From: JBNGOQ01 sp050589645
GTDB lineage: Bacteria; Bacteroidota; Bacteroidia; Flavobacteriales; Flavobacteriaceae
Direction: 5' to 3'
DNA: 64,000 nt
NCBI RefSeq assembly: GCF_050589645.1
Contig: NZ_JBNGOQ010000001.1
Span: forward strand, 310,001-374,000
Part shown: in pieces, positions 53,349 through 61,619 of the stretch
Numbering within the stretch: the stretch's first letter is position 1
How the letters are laid out: the number at the start of each line of letters is the position of its first letter
The notes under the pieces: model-generated
Told to the model about the DNA's origin: nothing
Database searches by the model: none
What the model saw: the letters and a program-made list of their open reading frames with translations, nothing else
Made by a program: the position numbers and the translations under genes

Positions 53349-54008
53349 TCAAATGAAATTAGCCGTTAAAACAATTGTATCAATAAGCCCATGCGCAATA
53401 ATGAGCGGCCATAAACCACCTTTCTGATTTTTTAAAAAATAGAACCCCAAGGCAAAACCAATTAGTCCGGTAATAAGGATACCGGATAATCCTTGACTAG
53501 GATGTGCCATTCCGAACCATATCGCCTGAATCCCTGAAATCAAACAAAAATTAAGGAGTGAATTATTGGATGTAAATAGCAATTTTAGTCTGTTAATTAT
53601 TATTCCGCGAAAAATGAATTCCTCCCCGAATGCCGTCACAATCCAAACAATTAATACGTTGTCAAGAATAAATCCGAGAATGGTTTTAGGGAGATTATCC
53701 ACAGCACTTCCTGCTTCTGGTCTGCCAAACAAAAATCCAATGACGATAAGTCCAATGAATTGAACCGCAAAAATCAACAAAGCAACTTGAACTACTTCTT
53801 TGGCAAATACCTTATTCGGGGACCGTGGTCGTAATCCAAGCTCTGCCGTGGAGAGATTTCTTATTTTAATTATAAGTAGGGCAGTTAAACTTGTGGATAC
53901 CACTACAAAAGGCCCTTGTAGTTGCGAGGGCAAAAATGTCTTAAAGTACCATGAGGCGCAAAACGTGACTAACAAGATGGCCAAATCAAAAATCGCTTCT
54001 TTTTTCAT
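53349..54008 (-). CDS. CPBP-family intramembrane glutamic endopeptidase
   Basis: This 219-aa protein has about six to seven membrane helices. The CPBP/Abi motifs are present: AFGEEFIFRGIIINRL (EExxxR), FGMAHPSQGLSGILITG (second motif His) and IIAHGLIDTIVL (HxxxD/N). Such proteases process prenylated or peptide substrates in the membrane and are often linked to bacteriocin self-protection. No bacteriocin gene seen nearby. Confidence 0.86.
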   Translation of the reverse strand: MKKEAIFDLAILLVTFCASWYFKTFLPSQLQGPFVVVSTSLTALLIIKIRNLSTAELGLRPRSPNKVFAKEVVQVALLIFAVQFIGLIVIGFLFGRPEAGSAVDNLPKTILGFILDNVLIVWIVTAFGEEFIFRGIIINRLKLLFTSNNSLLNFCLISGIQAIWFGMAHPSQGLSGILITGLIGFALGFYFLKNQKGGLWPLIIAHGLIDTIVLTANFI

Positions 54009-54071
54009 TCAGAGATAAAGTTAACCTTTAAAAATACCCGCCAAAATGACTAACCAATGGTCATATGCTAA

Positions 54072-54671
54072 TTAAAGAGCTCTATTATTTGAAAGGAACT
54101 CCTCTCCATTCTTTTCAATCATTGTCTGAATGACAGAATAATAAAATTCATATTCGCTGATTCCTTTAGCTTTGTCAATAATGTTCTCTGAGATTAATGA
54201 TGTTTTTTCTACCCTTTGTTTTTCGCAGTTGACTTCATATAGCGTATTTGCTTTACGTATTAGCGTTTTTTCTTTATATTTTAAAAAAGTGAGCGCTAGT
54301 GATTGAAATGGTATGAGTATTTCGTAGTTAATTTGTTTTTGATAATTGTGCTTGAGGAGGGCTATCTGGCATAATTCTTCATATTTCTCTTTACTAATCT
54401 CATCATCGTATGGACTAACCCCAAGAAGCGATGATACTCTTCGATATAACGATGCAGTATTTAAGTTTAGATAATCAGCATAAAGCCGACGTTTTTTTTT
54501 AGAAATAATTTGTCTTACAGGTCTATTAAGTTCATCACTCCAATATTCAAACCTGTCAAAGTCTTCAATTGGTACGGGTTCTATTAATAATCCCGTTTCT
54601 GGATTTTTAAGGAGATCCCATTTATTGTAGTCTATTTTAAATAGAGGTTCACTTATTTTATGATTAGTCAT
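54072..54671 (-). CDS. hypothetical protein, 199 aa
   Basis: A soluble, largely helical protein (starts MTNHKISEPLFKIDYNKWDLL). The middle SKKKRRLYADYLNLNTASLYRRVSSLLG, split by a turn, could form an HTH-like basic surface, and the C-terminus is IQTMIEKNGEEFLSNNRAL. No family recognised. It is the first gene (rightmost) of the one-directional array. Confidence 0.55.
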   Translation of the reverse strand: MTNHKISEPLFKIDYNKWDLLKNPETGLLIEPVPIEDFDRFEYWSDELNRPVRQIISKKKRRLYADYLNLNTASLYRRVSSLLGVSPYDDEISKEKYEELCQIALLKHNYQKQINYEILIPFQSLALTFLKYKEKTLIRKANTLYEVNCEKQRVEKTSLISENIIDKAKGISEYEFYYSVIQTMIEKNGEEFLSNNRAL

Positions 54672-54696
54672 TTACTTTTTTGTCTTTTATATTACC

Positions 54697-54765
54697 ACCA
54701 ACTCCTGGATATGGAGAAAACTCCATATATCCATACTATACCCCATGAAAATACTACTTTTTGGA
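54697..54765 (-). repeat. type-A junction element A7
   Basis: ccaactcctggatatggag, then ctccatatatccatactata and aaaatactactttttggagg. The most complete type-A core. It runs into R2. Confidence 0.78.
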
Positions 54766-54789
54766 GGAAAACCGGTGATTTAAGGCATC

Positions 54790-54879
54790 ATGTCAGTGCC
54801 GGCCAATAAAACCCACCAAAACGTTTTTGACGAGAGCGAATACGAACGGGCCTGGACCCAGCCGGTGGTGGTGGAGTAG
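54790..54879 (+). pseudogene. direct repeat R2: PHP-gene 3' end with a 29-codon open frame
   Basis: ATG 54790 to TAG 54877-54879 reads MSVPANKTHQ then NVFDESEYERAWTQPVVVE: the C-terminus of a PHP-lipoprotein relative without its catalytic part. The ATG is probably chance. The copy at 48 kb has the same upstream sequence but one base fewer, so the frame is broken there. Confidence 0.8.
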
Positions 54880-55096
54880 GGATGGGTGTTGTGCTAAAAA
54901 AACCTTGGTTTCATGGTACCCTATAGTTACACTTTCAATTAAATCCGAAGCCTACAGAATCAGGTTCTCGCAAACAGTTTTTCTGGCCATAGCGAGCCGG
55001 TTACACGAGATGAAAAAACAACTGAAGTTTGAAAATAACAAATTGCTTAAAATCGTAACTTAATGGCAGTTTGGCACACTGGAAAATGAAAAAATA
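54880..55096. other. intergenic region upstream of the GH13 gene
   Basis: It separates the R2 gene-tail from the glycogen-type enzymes. It is moderately AT-rich, with no repeat of the array and no clear gene. The promoter for 55097-58353 is presumably here. Confidence 0.45.
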
Positions 55097-56269
55097 ATGA
55101 GCACATTAAACTGGTTCAAAAAAGCGATAATCTATCAAGTATTTATCGATAGGTTCCATGGCTTTGAGAAAACTGAGAATCAGCCTGAGTTTTTGGGAGG
55201 AAACCTAAACGGTGTCATAAAAAAACTGGATTACCTATTAAATTTGGGTGTAAACGTTCTTTGGCTTTCTCCATTCTATGAAACCACCAATTATCACGGA
55301 TACCATATAACGGATTTTAAAAAAGTGGACCCGCATTTTGGTGCTGAAGAAGACTTGAAAGAATTGATCAACAAGGCACATAGCAGAGGTCTCAAAGTAA
55401 TAGCCGATTTTGTCCCGAACCATTGCGCCGTACAACATCCCTTTTTCAAGGATGCCTACCACAATAAGAAAAGTAAGTACTCAGATTGGTTCATTTTTGA
55501 GAAGTGGCCAGAGGAATATCGGTCTTTTCTCAACTTTAAAGAACTACCCAAATTAAACCTGAACAATAAGAGTACTCGAGACTACATGATTGATGTAGCA
55601 GATTATTGGATGTCAAAAGGTCTTGACGGTTTTAGAATAGACCATGCAATAGGACCTTCACATCGATTTTGGAAAGTGTTTAGAAAAAAAATGAAAAAAC
55701 GTTACCCCAAGGCTGTTTTCATAGGGGAGGTTTGGGCACAGGGTTTGGACAAAAGCCTATATAAGACTACAGGACTTAAAAATAAAAGATTGAAGAGAAA
55801 ATTTGGAATGTCCCAGGAAGAGATCCAATTAGAGTATTACGGGGAATTGGATGGGGTTCTAGACTTTAAATTGAATTCTATCTTGGTGGAGGCAACCAGA
55901 AAGGAGGTTGATCTTCTATTAAATAAAAAATTAGAGTCCAAAATAAAAGAGCATTTTCAGAAGGTTCCGTCCGATTACATTATGGTGACATTTTTGGATA
56001 ATCATGATATGGATCGGTTCCTATTACATTGTAAAGGGAATATCAAGGTCTTATTGGATGCGTTTGAACTATTACTTTCCTTAGACCGTCCGGTGGTTAT
56101 CTACAATGGAACCGAGAACTGCGGGTATAATTTGACTCCCGTGGATGGTGCCAATCCCGGTTCAGATCTTTCGGTGAGAGCACCCTTTGATTGGGATGCG
56201 ATCAACGAAGAATTTTCGGAAGGATTGCGAAATCTAATCAAAAAATATAGAAACAGGAATAGTCAATGA
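55097..56269 (+). CDS. alpha-amylase family (GH13) glycoside hydrolase
   Basis: This 390-aa protein has no signal peptide, so it is cytosolic. GH13 catalytic signatures are intact: DFVPNHC (~104-110), LDGFRIDHA with nucleophile Asp182, FIGEVWA with acid/base Glu211, and FLDNHDMDR with Asp304. It is short for the family: the C-terminal beta domain is missing or reduced, as in small maltodextrin- or neopullulanase-like enzymes. It overlaps the next gene by 4 bp (ATGA), so the two form an operon for intracellular alpha-glucan breakdown. Confidence 0.9.
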   Translation: MSTLNWFKKAIIYQVFIDRFHGFEKTENQPEFLGGNLNGVIKKLDYLLNLGVNVLWLSPFYETTNYHGYHITDFKKVDPHFGAEEDLKELINKAHSRGLKVIADFVPNHCAVQHPFFKDAYHNKKSKYSDWFIFEKWPEEYRSFLNFKELPKLNLNNKSTRDYMIDVADYWMSKGLDGFRIDHAIGPSHRFWKVFRKKMKKRYPKAVFIGEVWAQGLDKSLYKTTGLKNKRLKRKFGMSQEEIQLEYYGELDGVLDFKLNSILVEATRKEVDLLLNKKLESKIKEHFQKVPSDYIMVTFLDNHDMDRFLLHCKGNIKVLLDAFELLLSLDRPVVIYNGTENCGYNLTPVDGANPGSDLSVRAPFDWDAINEEFSEGLRNLIKKYRNRNSQ

Positions 56270-58353
56270 CGCTGAAGAAGCATAAAAATATTGCTAATGG
56301 CCAGGCTTTTCCGATTGGCGCGTCGGTACAGCATAATGGGGTTAATTTTAGTGTCTATTCCAAGAATAGTACCGGTATAGAGTTGTTGTTATTTGATGGG
56401 CCTGAGGCGAGCAAACCCAATGAAATAATAGTTTTAGACAAAAAGCGGAACAGAACAGAATTCTATTGGCATGTTTTTGTTGAAGGGCTTAAGGCAGGAC
56501 AGATGTATGGATTCCGTGTTCATGGTCCGTTTCAACCTGATAAAGGACATCGTTTTGATTCAAAAAAGGTACTGCTCGACCCCTATAGCAAGTTGGTGGT
56601 TCTACCCAAAGCATATCAGCGTATTCTAGCCATGAAACCGGGCGACAATGTTGGCAGTGCAATGAAAAGTGTTGCGGTAAATACCAGCGTCTACGATTGG
56701 GAAGGAGATTCCCATCCGCGCTGCCCCTTTTCCGAAACGATTATCTATGAATTGCACATTAAGGGTTTTACCAGGCATCCCAGTTCTGGATTAAAAAGCA
56801 ATAGGAGAGGTACGTATTCCGGGCTGATCGAAAAAATCCCCTATTTAAAGGATTTGGGGATTACCGCAGTAGAATTACTTCCCGTTTTTCAATTTGACGA
56901 AGATGACGCCCCGGAAGGGAAAAAAAATTATTGGGGCTATAGCCCTGTATCCTTTTTTGCACCGCATAGAGCATACAGTTCGCGCAAGGATGTCATGGGA
57001 CCTTTAGATGAATTCCGGGATATGGTCAAGGCGTTGCACAGGGTTGGAATAGAAGTCATTCTCGACGTGGTCTTCAATCATACGGCCGAAGGCGGTGAAA
57101 AGGGCCCCACTTTCAGTTTTAAAGGCATTGAAAATAGAGCCTATTATTTAATGGAAGGTGACAGTTGGATTTATGGCAATTATTCGGGCTGTGGCAATAC
57201 GGTCAACGCCCATCATTCTGTGGTAAGGAGAATGATCAGAGATAGTCTGCGGTTTTGGGTGTCCGAAATGCATGTTGACGGATTCCGATTCGATCTGGCA
57301 TCTATATTGTCGCGAGACGAGTTTGGAAATCCGCAAAAGAACCCACCTCTACTTTGGGAAATCGAATCTGATCCTATTTTGGCCGGAACCAAACTCATTG
57401 CGGAGGCTTGGGACGCCGCAGGTCTCTATCAGGTCGGGCATTTTATCGGGGATAAATGGAAAGAGTGGAACGGTAAGTTTAGGGACGACATACGCAGCTT
57501 TGTAAGAGGAGATAGAGGATCTGTCTCAAATTTTGCATCAAGGATATTGGCAAGCCCAGACATCTATGCCCATAAGGAACAACACGCAGAGACCAGCATT
57601 AACTTTATTACGTGCCATGATGGATTTACGTTGATGGATTTGGTCAGTTATAATAAAAAGCACAACGAAACCAACGGAGAAAACAACCGCGATGGCGAGA
57701 ATAATAATCTTAGTTGGAACTGTGGTGTTGAAGGGCCGACGACCGATCCGGCTATAAACAAATTACGGGAACAGCAGATAAAGAATTTCTTAGCCGTTAC
57801 CTTACTTTCCTATGGTACTCCAATGCTCTTGATGGGAGATGAAGTGGGGCGTACACAATTGGGCAATAATAACGCCTACTGTCAGGATAATGAAATAAGT
57901 TGGTTCAACTGGGACCTTGTAGAAGCCAATTCCGCTCTGCATCGATTTACAAAGATGTTGATCGGATTTAGATCAAAAAGGGATTTGGGTGATAATTATC
58001 CTGATCTGTCCTTACTGGATTTCCTTAATACTGAACAACATATCCAATGGCATGGTGTTCGACTGAGACACCCAGACTGGAGCCCTACATCGCATAGCTT
58101 GGCTTGTACCGTTAGTGCAAAGGATAGTCCTTCCGTGATACATTTGATGTATAATGCATATTTCGAAAATTTGAATTTCGAGATTCCAGACCCTAAAGAG
58201 CTTGGAAGAAAGCAGTGGGTTTGCTTGATTGATACTTCCATGCCATATCCCAATGATATCAATCAGATTGAAAACGCAAAAGCAGTTGAAGAAAAGCACT
58301 ATTGGGTAAAAGCAAGATCTGCTGTGATACTCATTGCCCTACCCACTTCTTAG
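56266..58353 (+). CDS. glgX: glycogen debranching enzyme (GlgX-type)
   Basis: This 695-aa protein has the usual GlgX length. N-terminal CBM48 is at ~10-100 (FPIGASVQHNGVNFSVYSKN). The GH13_11 catalytic domain follows: YELHIKGFTRHPSSG, DVVFNHTAEGG, HVDGFRFDLASIL (nucleophile Asp), LIAEAWDAAGLYQVG (acid/base Glu) and FITCHDGFTLMDL. The isoamylase/GlgX marker MLLMGDEVGRTQLGNNNAYCQDNE is also there, in two pieces here. It removes alpha-1,6 branches from glycogen or limit dextrins. Coupled to the small GH13 gene upstream; no glycogen synthase or phosphorylase gene is in the window. Confidence 0.93.
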   Translation: MTLKKHKNIANGQAFPIGASVQHNGVNFSVYSKNSTGIELLLFDGPEASKPNEIIVLDKKRNRTEFYWHVFVEGLKAGQMYGFRVHGPFQPDKGHRFDSKKVLLDPYSKLVVLPKAYQRILAMKPGDNVGSAMKSVAVNTSVYDWEGDSHPRCPFSETIIYELHIKGFTRHPSSGLKSNRRGTYSGLIEKIPYLKDLGITAVELLPVFQFDEDDAPEGKKNYWGYSPVSFFAPHRAYSSRKDVMGPLDEFRDMVKALHRVGIEVILDVVFNHTAEGGEKGPTFSFKGIENRAYYLMEGDSWIYGNYSGCGNTVNAHHSVVRRMIRDSLRFWVSEMHVDGFRFDLASILSRDEFGNPQKNPPLLWEIESDPILAGTKLIAEAWDAAGLYQVGHFIGDKWKEWNGKFRDDIRSFVRGDRGSVSNFASRILASPDIYAHKEQHAETSINFITCHDGFTLMDLVSYNKKHNETNGENNRDGENNNLSWNCGVEGPTTDPAINKLREQQIKNFLAVTLLSYGTPMLLMGDEVGRTQLGNNNAYCQDNEISWFNWDLVEANSALHRFTKMLIGFRSKRDLGDNYPDLSLLDFLNTEQHIQWHGVRLRHPDWSPTSHSLACTVSAKDSPSVIHLMYNAYFENLNFEIPDPKELGRKQWVCLIDTSMPYPNDINQIENAKAVEEKHYWVKARSAVILIALPTS

Positions 58354-58711
58354 ATATCAGATTTCAGCCTGGGGATTAGGTTTTTCTTTGTTCCACATTG
58401 GATTTTGGTAAGGATGACGTATGATTTTCATAAGGATGAAATAAACAAGGAATTTTCTGTTCCACAAAACGGCTGATTTAAGAAACATAGTGGGAAATCA
58501 GAGGAATTCTCATTAAACCTTCGTTTTACGGAACAATGAAAAATTTATAGAGAACAACGGATTTGTATATAAATCGTTCTGATCTGAAAAACCCGAAAAT
58601 TAACCAGTGTTAATTTTTAGCGGTATGGACGTTTAGCCGTTGCCCCTCTATTTGGAGTGAGGCAATCCCTCAATATAGTTCCTACGGGGCTTTTGTCCAC
58701 TCCTAAACGCT
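58354..58711. other. intergenic region between convergent genes
   Basis: This 358-bp AT-rich gap lies between the debranching enzyme and the convergent cytochrome gene. The only hairpin-like item is weak (gttgcccctctatttggagtgaggcaat). No coding frame of note. Confidence 0.4.
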
Positions 58712-59179
58712 TCAATAATAAGGATTGTAATGCGTGGGTGGTACTATTACATCATATTCCGATTGCAGAAAAGTGACCAAATCAATGAGTTCCTGAACGG
58801 TCATAACCTCATTGTAATTCTTCATCTTTGAAAGACCTCCGTGGTCCGGGTTTTTTTGTTTGTAGCTCCGCGCGATTTTGTGGGAAGGATTTATAATGGA
58901 AGTAACCAGGTACCCATAGGATTTCTGAGCAGATACTTCACCTCCTAGCTGTATTTTGAGACTATCACTTCCTCCCGTCCACTCAACCCCTGGAATACTA
59001 TGACATGTATTACAGGCCAAGCTCGTATAGGTTGCCTTTCCTTCTTCAATGTTGCCCGCAGGTAATGCAAATCCGCGCGCTTGCTCATTGCAACTACTTA
59101 TCAGTAATCCCGCACATAATAAGGGAAACACCAATAAATAGTTCAACCGGCTGTACAAAGTTTTGTTTTTACTAGACAT
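58712..59179 (-). CDS. cytochrome c lipoprotein
   Basis: This 155-aa protein has a signal peptide II with lipobox LISSC (Cys30). A single c-type heme motif CNTCH at 56-60 has His60 as one axial ligand, and Met in LSKMKNYNEVMTV is the likely second ligand. The class-I pattern ends QELIDLVTFLQSEYD. It is likely a membrane-anchored periplasmic electron carrier. No oxidase or dehydrogenase genes sit next to it, so its partner is unknown. Confidence 0.88.
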   Translation of the reverse strand: MSSKNKTLYSRLNYLLVFPLLCAGLLISSCNEQARGFALPAGNIEEGKATYTSLACNTCHSIPGVEWTGGSDSLKIQLGGEVSAQKSYGYLVTSIINPSHKIARSYKQKNPDHGGLSKMKNYNEVMTVQELIDLVTFLQSEYDVIVPPTHYNPYY

Positions 59180-59385
59180 AAGCTATTATTTTATACCAAG
59201 AATTTGATTCACCACCGTATAAATGGATGAAAACAAATATATCGACTAAGAAAAAGAAAGAAAATGACCTATATCAGGAAGCGTATATAATCAATGCTCA
59301 GCTACGCATTCCACGTACTGGCAAAAGAAGAAGTACTGCGAAACAGCCGTTTAAATGTTATCGGTTTTAAAGTTAGTTAGAAAGT

Positions 59386-59474
59386 AGTGATGAACCTGCC
59401 TGCCCTCCACGGGCGGGCCTGCCTGCCGGCAGGCAGGTAAACCGGCAGGCAGGTTATAGTCATTGTTGTGTTTA
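59386..59474 (-). repeat. cassette-junction palindrome (59.4 kb)
   Basis: gtagtgatgaacctgcctgcc, then two nested palindromes (gggcgggcctgcctgcc, ggcaggcaggtaaaccggc), right end ggttatagtcattgttgtg. The stop codon of the next gene (59472-59474) touches the right end. It lies 300 bp downstream of the cytochrome gene start. Confidence 0.7.
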
Positions 59475-60047
59475 GTGTTTTTCTTTCAAATTGGTCAATT
59501 CTTGACCTCGTTCTGAATCAACTCTAAATAATTCATATCTGTTGTTCATCATTATATCACCGTCTTCATACATATCCATCCATACTTTATAACCTTTGCC
59601 AGTTTTAAGTATATGATAACCGTGCATGTGAAATTCATCGTGGTTGGATGTATTACCTACTTCTCCAGTACATAATAGATTTATATCTCCTTTTCCTGAA
59701 TTTACAGCTACAAGTTTAGGTTGATTTTGTAATTGACAGAAATGACTAGCTTTTAATGTTTTATGTTCAACGTTATAAACCGTTAACATTTCTGTTGGTA
59801 TATCAGTTCTTAATCTTTCAATAATTACATTATCTCTTGCACTTAGAATGTATTCAAAGCCATATAGGTCATTGTTGCCTTCAAGTGTAGCTATCCATTC
59901 CCCTTCCAATTCTCTAAGGTAGCTCATTGCATCTTCTGTATTCGTAATAGAATCTTGGAATTCAGTTTTCTTGTTCGAACATCCGCCAATACTTATTAAG
60001 ATTAAAAGCAAAATCAAGTGTTTTATTAAACGTGTTTTACTATTCAT
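59472..60047 (-). CDS. lipoprotein, 191 aa, unknown function
   Basis: Signal peptide II with lipobox ISIGGC (Cys23). The mature part is beta-rich, with LRELEGEWIATLEGNNDLYGFEY, HFCQLQNQPKLVAVNSG and HMHGYHILKTGKGYKVWMDMY, resembling the DUF1579/lipocalin-like group in style (xGxW start, late Y.VWMDMY strand). A strong palindrome lies 66 bp upstream of its start. Confidence 0.65.
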   Translation of the reverse strand: MNSKTRLIKHLILLLILISIGGCSNKKTEFQDSITNTEDAMSYLRELEGEWIATLEGNNDLYGFEYILSARDNVIIERLRTDIPTEMLTVYNVEHKTLKASHFCQLQNQPKLVAVNSGKGDINLLCTGEVGNTSNHDEFHMHGYHILKTGKGYKVWMDMYEDGDIMMNNRYELFRVDSERGQELTNLKEKH

Positions 60048-60407
60048 ATATTAAGCGAGGTTAATTAATAATTCAAAACGTGTTATTTGTCCACATTAAA
60101 CACAACAATTGTATATAGTAACAAGTTACTATATTTCTTTTATAGAAGTAATTTACTAAAGTCCCAGTAAACAGTAATGAATACAAGGTCATAATAGTAT
60201 TTTATCCGAATAAAATTCGTTTACAAACGGTAATATAGTGAATAGCCCTAGTCCAGTTTTTCAAAGAGTATATTCAAACAGCCACTAGAAGGAACCGAGA
60301 AAGAAAAAGGCAAGAGTCTCAAAAAACGTTCGGTTTATGAGACTGTAAAATTGTTTCTTGTTTAACAAACAGATCTTTTATGATCATTTATCAATTAGTG
60401 CTGTCGG
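60048..60407. other. AT-rich intergenic region containing a perfect palindrome
   Basis: This 360-bp gap has a 10+10-bp inverted repeat at 60113-60134 and a short gccctagtccag stretch (60246-60257) that is the reverse complement of sequence at 28094-28105. No gene seen. Confidence 0.5.
60113..60134. promoter_or_regulatory. perfect inverted repeat, candidate operator
   Basis: ATATAGTAAC and GTTACTATAT, separated by AA, are perfect inverse complements. There is no T-run, so a repressor operator is more likely than a terminator. It lies upstream of the minus-strand lipoprotein starting at 60047. Confidence 0.55.
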
Positions 60408-61436
60408 TCAGTGTTCCAGTTCTCCCAAAAGTTCAATGATTTCTTTACAGATAATATCCGCATTTTCCTTTTTGGTGAAAATGGTAAAATGACCCCCATC
60501 AAGGAAGAATACCTTGCCATTTGTTGAAAGAGCTGCCATTTCTTCCTGCATCTTTTGCCGATTGGCTCTCATCTTCTCTGGGTTCAAACCCATTTCTCTA
60601 AGGGCTTTTTCGTTTAGATGTGTTCCGGCAAAAACCCTAATCGGTAAGGTATCTTTTACCATTACTTTTTTAGACATTTCTTCCAATGACTTATGCCACT
60701 CTTGTTCTTTTAAATACCCCCATAGATATTTTCCATCTAAAAAGTAGTCGTCGTAACGATCGGTAACTTCTTTGGGCAAACCTGGCGCCAGCATGATATT
60801 CCCGAACAGGGTTACGTATAAATCCAAGACACCTAAATCTCCTAAAACGGCTCCAGTATAATACATTGAGTTTAACCAACTAGGGGAAGGAGGCCAGGGC
60901 AGTCGTTCACGTTCATCTGGATGCCCAGAATCCAACAAAACTAGGGCAGCCACTTCGTTGGGATAAAGTTGTTTAAATACACGAATGTAATGTCCTCCAT
61001 GGGAGTGGCCGGCCATAATATAGGGCGGTGATTCTCCCGTCCTTCCTAATAGAGCGTGCAGTTCACGCGCAACGGTTTCAGGGTCTCGTGGTGTATCGCT
61101 TAGTTCACTATAGCCTATCCCAGCTCGGTCATAACGCACAACGCGCATGCTATCGCTAAGACCTTCCGCTATCCAATTATAATATTCACTATGCCCTCCT
61201 GCTCCTGCTTCAATGACCAAAGTTGGTTTGCTGTTTCTTTCTCCCGTGCTATTGATATGGAGTTTAAAGCCTCCAATATCAACAAGTTTCCCAGGGGGTT
61301 GTGGCTTGTCTCTAAACAGTCGAAAGCATAATCCTACTAAAATGATTAGCAGTAGTAGTGAGGTGATCGACAAGCCAATCCACTTTAAAATCTTCAAGAT
61401 CATTCGTATCATAATTCGGGATTTAGTTACTACCAT
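60408..61436 (-). CDS. membrane-anchored alpha/beta hydrolase
   Basis: This 342-aa protein has an N-terminal membrane helix (ISITSLLLLIILVGLCFRLF region) anchoring a periplasmic or cytosolic hydrolase. The alpha/beta fold signs are VIEAGAGGHSEYYNWIAEGL (oxyanion region), VVRYDRAGIGYSE, and the nucleophile elbow MAGHSHGGHYIRV (GxSxG with Ser). Later come LVLLDSGHPDE and the terminal catalytic His in FFLDGGHFTIFTKKE. Starts at 61412 or 61406 (Met9, Met12) are as likely as 61436. Substrate unknown. Confidence 0.85.
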   Translation of the reverse strand: MVVTKSRIMIRMILKILKWIGLSITSLLLLIILVGLCFRLFRDKPQPPGKLVDIGGFKLHINSTGERNSKPTLVIEAGAGGHSEYYNWIAEGLSDSMRVVRYDRAGIGYSELSDTPRDPETVARELHALLGRTGESPPYIMAGHSHGGHYIRVFKQLYPNEVAALVLLDSGHPDERERLPWPPSPSWLNSMYYTGAVLGDLGVLDLYVTLFGNIMLAPGLPKEVTDRYDDYFLDGKYLWGYLKEQEWHKSLEEMSKKVMVKDTLPIRVFAGTHLNEKALREMGLNPEKMRANRQKMQEEMAALSTNGKVFFLDGGHFTIFTKKENADIICKEIIELLGELEH

Positions 61437-61543
61437 CCAAACATAATTTCACTTAGGAACACCTTGAAATTATTTTGATGGACCCAGTAGAAAACAGCTC
61501 ACATACCCATTATTCTTGGACAAATACAGTTGAATACAAAAAA

Positions 61544-61576
61544 TTGGGTGTTTAACCCAAAACCAACGGCGTTGGT
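61544..61576 (+). promoter_or_regulatory. two adjacent dyads upstream of the LytS/LytTR operon
   Basis: TTGGGT gttta ACCCAA and, one base further, ACCAACG g CGTTGGT. They end 44 bp before the ATG at 61620, a position fitting autoregulation by the response regulator. Confidence 0.45.
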
Positions 61577-61619
61577 CAAAAAGATGCGAAGTCTATAGTA
61601 GGAATCCTATTTTTGAGCT

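Noticed and set aside
28870..54765. Junction repeats as insertion-sequence ends
   Set aside because: No transposase frame lies between any pair, no target duplications are visible, and each repeat sits next to a gene start or stop in one orientation.
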